Shown here: one piece after another, positions 3,961 through 6,530 of the stretch
Layout: every line of letters begins with the position of its first letter
Position numbering within the stretch: position 1 is the first letter of the stretch
NCBI RefSeq assembly: GCF_041821145.1
Contig: NZ_JBGUBC010000048.1
Span: 1 to 6,530, forward strand
Direction of reading: 5' to 3'
Source of the DNA: Halopenitus sp041821145
GTDB taxonomy: Archaea; Halobacteriota; Halobacteria; Halobacteriales; Haloferacaceae
Length of the DNA: 6,530 nt
Made by a program: the position numbers and the translations under genes
Notes under the pieces: model-generated
Database searches by the model: none
Told to the model about the DNA's origin: nothing
Seen by the model: only the letters and a program-made list of their open reading frames with translations

Positions 3961-6530
3961 ATGACTATGACATTTGCAGATATGGGGTACTTTTCGAGAC
4001 ATTCTGACGTTATCGATTTTAGCTCCATCTCGGACATTTCTGAAAGCGGTCTTCGTGAGTGCCAAATGGGAGCCTTCTGGGCGGTCAACAGTCACTTTTC
4101 CTCAGATCCCGAGGATCCTGCCCTTGTCTCTCTGCCGACAGGCGCGGGAAAGACCGCACTGATGATGCTACTGTCCTTCGGTTTTGAGGCCGACCGGGTA
4201 CTTGTCGTAACCGCATCTGAGGTGCTTCGGACCCAAACTGAGGAAAAATTCGATGAGTTGGACGGACTGAGCGATGCGGGAATCGTACCTGATGAGATGC
4301 AGACTCCCACCGTTGAGAAAATCACTACGAGAATGACAGACATCGACCAATGGGAGGGGGTCGACTCTGATGTAGTCGTCGCGCTACCTCACAATATTAG
4401 CAAGGTCTACGATTCTGAGGGGCGGGACGAGGAGATAGTCCATCCTCCAAATGACAAGTTCGACCTCGTATTATTTGATGAGGCCCACCATGTTCGGGCC
4501 CCCAGCTGGATGGAATTACTTGAGACGTTTAATGACGCGAACCGCGTGTTACTCACCGCTACCCCATTCCGTCGCGACCGAGAAACTCTACCCGGCAAGC
4601 TGGTCTATCACTATTCACTCGATAGGGCGATTGAGCAAGGGTTGTATCATCCCATAGAATTCAGGCCAGTACAAACAACCGAATCTGCGAATTCGGATCA
4701 ACAACTGGCAAGAGAAGCTAAGCGAGTGCTTGAAGAGATCAGAGAAGAGTATCAGGACGGTAAACTCCTTATTCGATCTGGGTCGATTGGTGCAGCTGAT
4801 GAATTGATTGGAGAGTACAGCGACATCGGTCTTGATGTCGATTCTGTTCATTCGAAGCGGACTTCAAAGCAAAATCAAGAAACACTGGAAAGCCTCCAGG
4901 AAGATGAACTGGATGGGGTAATTGCTGTCGGGATGCTCGGTGAAGGGGTTGATAATCCTGACTTGAAAGCCGCAGTCCTACATGAGCCGCCGAAATCATT
5001 TCCGTTTACTCTGCAATTGATTGGGCGTGTTACTCGTCCAGTCAATACCGAGAATACTCCCGCAGCCATAATTGCTGATCCCGATGAATTACGGCGGGAA
5101 GGTATTGGTGAGACCGTTAAACGGCTCTATCATGAAGACCGTGGATGGGGAGACTTGATACCTGACCTCGTTGAAGAGTACGTGGATACTTTGGTTCCGG
5201 GGGGACAACAGGGCGCAGATGGCCAATTCCGTGGTGTAAACGAGAGTGATCTTGAGCCGTATCTTAGCACTCGTCTATACGATATTCCAGAAGAAAATCT
5301 AGATTTCACAACCCAGGTCGATATTGGGAGTGAGGTGATAATCTACAGATTACCTTCTTCCCAGGCGGGTGACTTCTTGGGCCTAATTACTCGCCGACGT
5401 CAGAAGCCCGCGTGGGGTACACGGACCCCGCTCTCGTCTGTGGAATATGACCTTCATCTCTATTATCATGAAGCGGACTCTCAGACCCTTTTTGAGTCGT
5501 CGACATCAGACAAGCTCGCGAAAGAAATTCGATCAGAGATAACACAGGATGACCCAGATATTCGCGGTGGCGAATCACTTGTTCGTGTACTCCAAAGCGA
5601 TGGCCCGGTAGAGTACCAAGTGGCCGGACTCGCTAACGCTCTCGGTCCCTCTAAGAGCCTTCCCTCTTATAAGATGCTCTTGGGCGAACGCGTAGAAGGC
5701 GCTATCAAGCCTAGTGATCCGAAGGCTTTCACACAAGGCCATGCAGTTGCTGAGGTTGATGGAGAAACGATCGGAATGAGTGAAGGACAGGGGACAGTCT
5801 GGTCGACTGGACGGGAGAAACTCGGTGAGTTCAAGGCTTGGTGTGATACCATAGCATCGAAACTGACTCAGTATCAGCAGGCCACATCCGCACCAAGTCT
5901 TGGATTAGGTGAAATCCAGCGAATTACTGAATTTCCTCAAGAACCCTTCTTCGGGATACTCAATCCTGCCACTCATCGGTTCGAGGTACATGTCCGGAAT
6001 GGACGGCAAATAGAGATTTCAAATGCTTCATTCGGGGAATTCTCTCTTAGAGACGACAATCCAAGTGTAGTTGATTTTGAGTTCCTTCCCCAGAATGACG
6101 TCTCTCCAATTGAGGGAACGTATAATGTCGCATCAAACAGCTGGGATGGAGAAATAGAGAACTGCACTTTCATCGTGGATGATGGCGATGAATTCGCAGA
6201 AATCCCTGCGGAACAGTTCTTTGAACGGTATCCTCCATACTTCTACACCGGTGACGGTGAGCTGATCTACAGCGGAAGAAGTCATGCAGTTAAAGACAAT
6301 CTCGAAGAGCTACCTGAATCCAGCTTCATTGAGGATAGCCGTATTGACTGGACAGACTGTGCAACGTGGATAGAGTACGGTATTGAGGAGAAAGATGACG
6401 ATGATGCCACAGGACTAATCGACATCCACCAGTGGACTGAAGAGTTCATCACAACAAATGGGGAAGACGGACAGATAATCTTCTATGACCATGGATCCGG
6501 TGAAATTGCTGATTACGTCCAGATAGAGGA
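3961..6530 (+). CDS. Large SF2 DEAD/DEAH-box helicase-like protein, 3' end beyond window
   Basis: An uninterrupted frame of 856 codons that is still open at the right edge. Two RecA-like domains are clear. Walker A is LPTGAGKT at 58-65, motif Ia VVTASEVLRTQ at 82-92, motif II DEAH at 173-176 and motif III TATP at 199-202. Motif IV region is KLLIRSGS at 268-275, motif V GMLGEGVDNPDL at 324-335 and motif VI QLIGRVTRP at 352-360, with candidate Arg fingers R356 and R359. LRECQMGAFWAV at 31-42 acts as the Q-motif-like segment. It should be an ATP-driven DNA or RNA translocase, cytosolic, with no membrane segment. Residues about 420-856 are a long acidic extension I cannot assign; the last visible part, IIFYDHGSGEIADYV, may open a nuclease-type domain. 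The start is uncertain: ATGs at 3904, 3961, 3967 and 3982 share the frame (open from 3844). 3961 is preferred because the helicase-like sequence begins at FADMGYFSRH, and no SD or strong TATA decides. Low GC (28/60 in each of two counted lines). Candidate defence helicase; also compatible with a restriction-type translocase. Confidence 0.88.
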   Translation, partial: MTMTFADMGYFSRHSDVIDFSSISDISESGLRECQMGAFWAVNSHFSSDPEDPALVSLPTGAGKTALMMLLSFGFEADRVLVVTASEVLRTQTEEKFDELDGLSDAGIVPDEMQTPTVEKITTRMTDIDQWEGVDSDVVVALPHNISKVYDSEGRDEEIVHPPNDKFDLVLFDEAHHVRAPSWMELLETFNDANRVLLTATPFRRDRETLPGKLVYHYSLDRAIEQGLYHPIEFRPVQTTESANSDQQLAREAKRVLEEIREEYQDGKLLIRSGSIGAADELIGEYSDIGLDVDSVHSKRTSKQNQETLESLQEDELDGVIAVGMLGEGVDNPDLKAAVLHEPPKSFPFTLQLIGRVTRPVNTENTPAAIIADPDELRREGIGETVKRLYHEDRGWGDLIPDLVEEYVDTLVPGGQQGADGQFRGVNESDLEPYLSTRLYDIPEENLDFTTQVDIGSEVIIYRLPSSQAGDFLGLITRRRQKPAWGTRTPLSSVEYDLHLYYHEADSQTLFESSTSDKLAKEIRSEITQDDPDIRGGESLVRVLQSDGPVEYQVAGLANALGPSKSLPSYKMLLGERVEGAIKPSDPKAFTQGHAVAEVDGETIGMSEGQGTVWSTGREKLGEFKAWCDTIASKLTQYQQATSAPSLGLGEIQRITEFPQEPFFGILNPATHRFEVHVRNGRQIEISNASFGEFSLRDDNPSVVDFEFLPQNDVSPIEGTYNVASNSWDGEIENCTFIVDDGDEFAEIPAEQFFERYPPYFYTGDGELIYSGRSHAVKDNLEELPESSFIEDSRIDWTDCATWIEYGIEEKDDDDATGLIDIHQWTEEFITTNGEDGQIIFYDHGSGEIADYVQIE

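Noticed and set aside
3840..4088. Minus-strand 82-codon open frame possibly encoding a small antitoxin-like protein
   Set aside because: About half of it lies opposite the helicase N-terminus, which has family-like sequence. No toxin partner, motif or promoter supports it.
3031..6530. Assignment to a named defence system such as Hachiman, Gabija or DISARM
   Set aside because: The small gene is a DEDDy exonuclease, not a DUF1837 (HamA) protein or an OLD-family nuclease, and no DUF1998 or methylase partner is seen. The helicase is incomplete, so no named system can be claimed.
1..6530. tRNA genes, CRISPR arrays or insertion sequences
   Set aside because: No tRNA-like T-arm with acceptor, no regularly spaced repeats and no transposase with terminal inverted repeats were seen on reading both strands.

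Overview
The window looks like a variable, integrase-bearing segment of a haloarchaeal (class Halobacteria) genome or plasmid. The predicted proteins are rich in Asp and Glu. The start codons have no clear Shine-Dalgarno sequence, and several have an AT-rich TATA-like element about 25-35 bases upstream, as in leaderless haloarchaeal transcripts. The integrase and winged-helix protein also read like families common in haloarchaea. These assignments come from reading the sequence; no search was run.

Layout: (1) Positions 1-123 are a short left flank with two small dyad elements. (2) 124-1134 (+) is a tyrosine recombinase/integrase with a Cys/His-rich insert, followed by T-rich terminator-like DNA. 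(3) 1276-1947 (+) is a class I SAM-dependent methyltransferase of the Methyltransf_11/UbiE-like type. (4) 2142-2648 (-) is a winged-helix regulator of the DUF7342 type, convergent with the methyltransferase, with a perfect palindrome where its TATA box should lie. (5) 2649-3030 has no convincing gene and may hold a decayed coding fragment. (6) 3031-3738 (+) is a DEDDy-type 3'-5' exonuclease-like (RNase H fold) protein. (7) 3739-3960 is a spacer with a nested dyad. (8) 3961 to the window edge (+) is a large SF2 DEAH-box helicase-like protein. At least 856 codons are visible and it is still open at the edge, so both its length and its C-terminal domain are incomplete.

The helicase region is visibly more AT-rich than the integrase: two 60-base lines counted by hand gave 28/60 GC each, against 38/60 for an integrase line. 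Regulator, exonuclease and helicase next to an integrase fit a mobile island with accessory, possibly anti-phage, cargo. The most interesting object is the helicase with its long unassigned C-terminal half. It ends at the window edge in a segment, DHGSGEIADYV, that could be the first part of a PD-(D/E)xK-like nuclease core. Whether exonuclease and helicase act together is an inference from adjacency only: they are 222 bases apart and not obviously one transcription unit.
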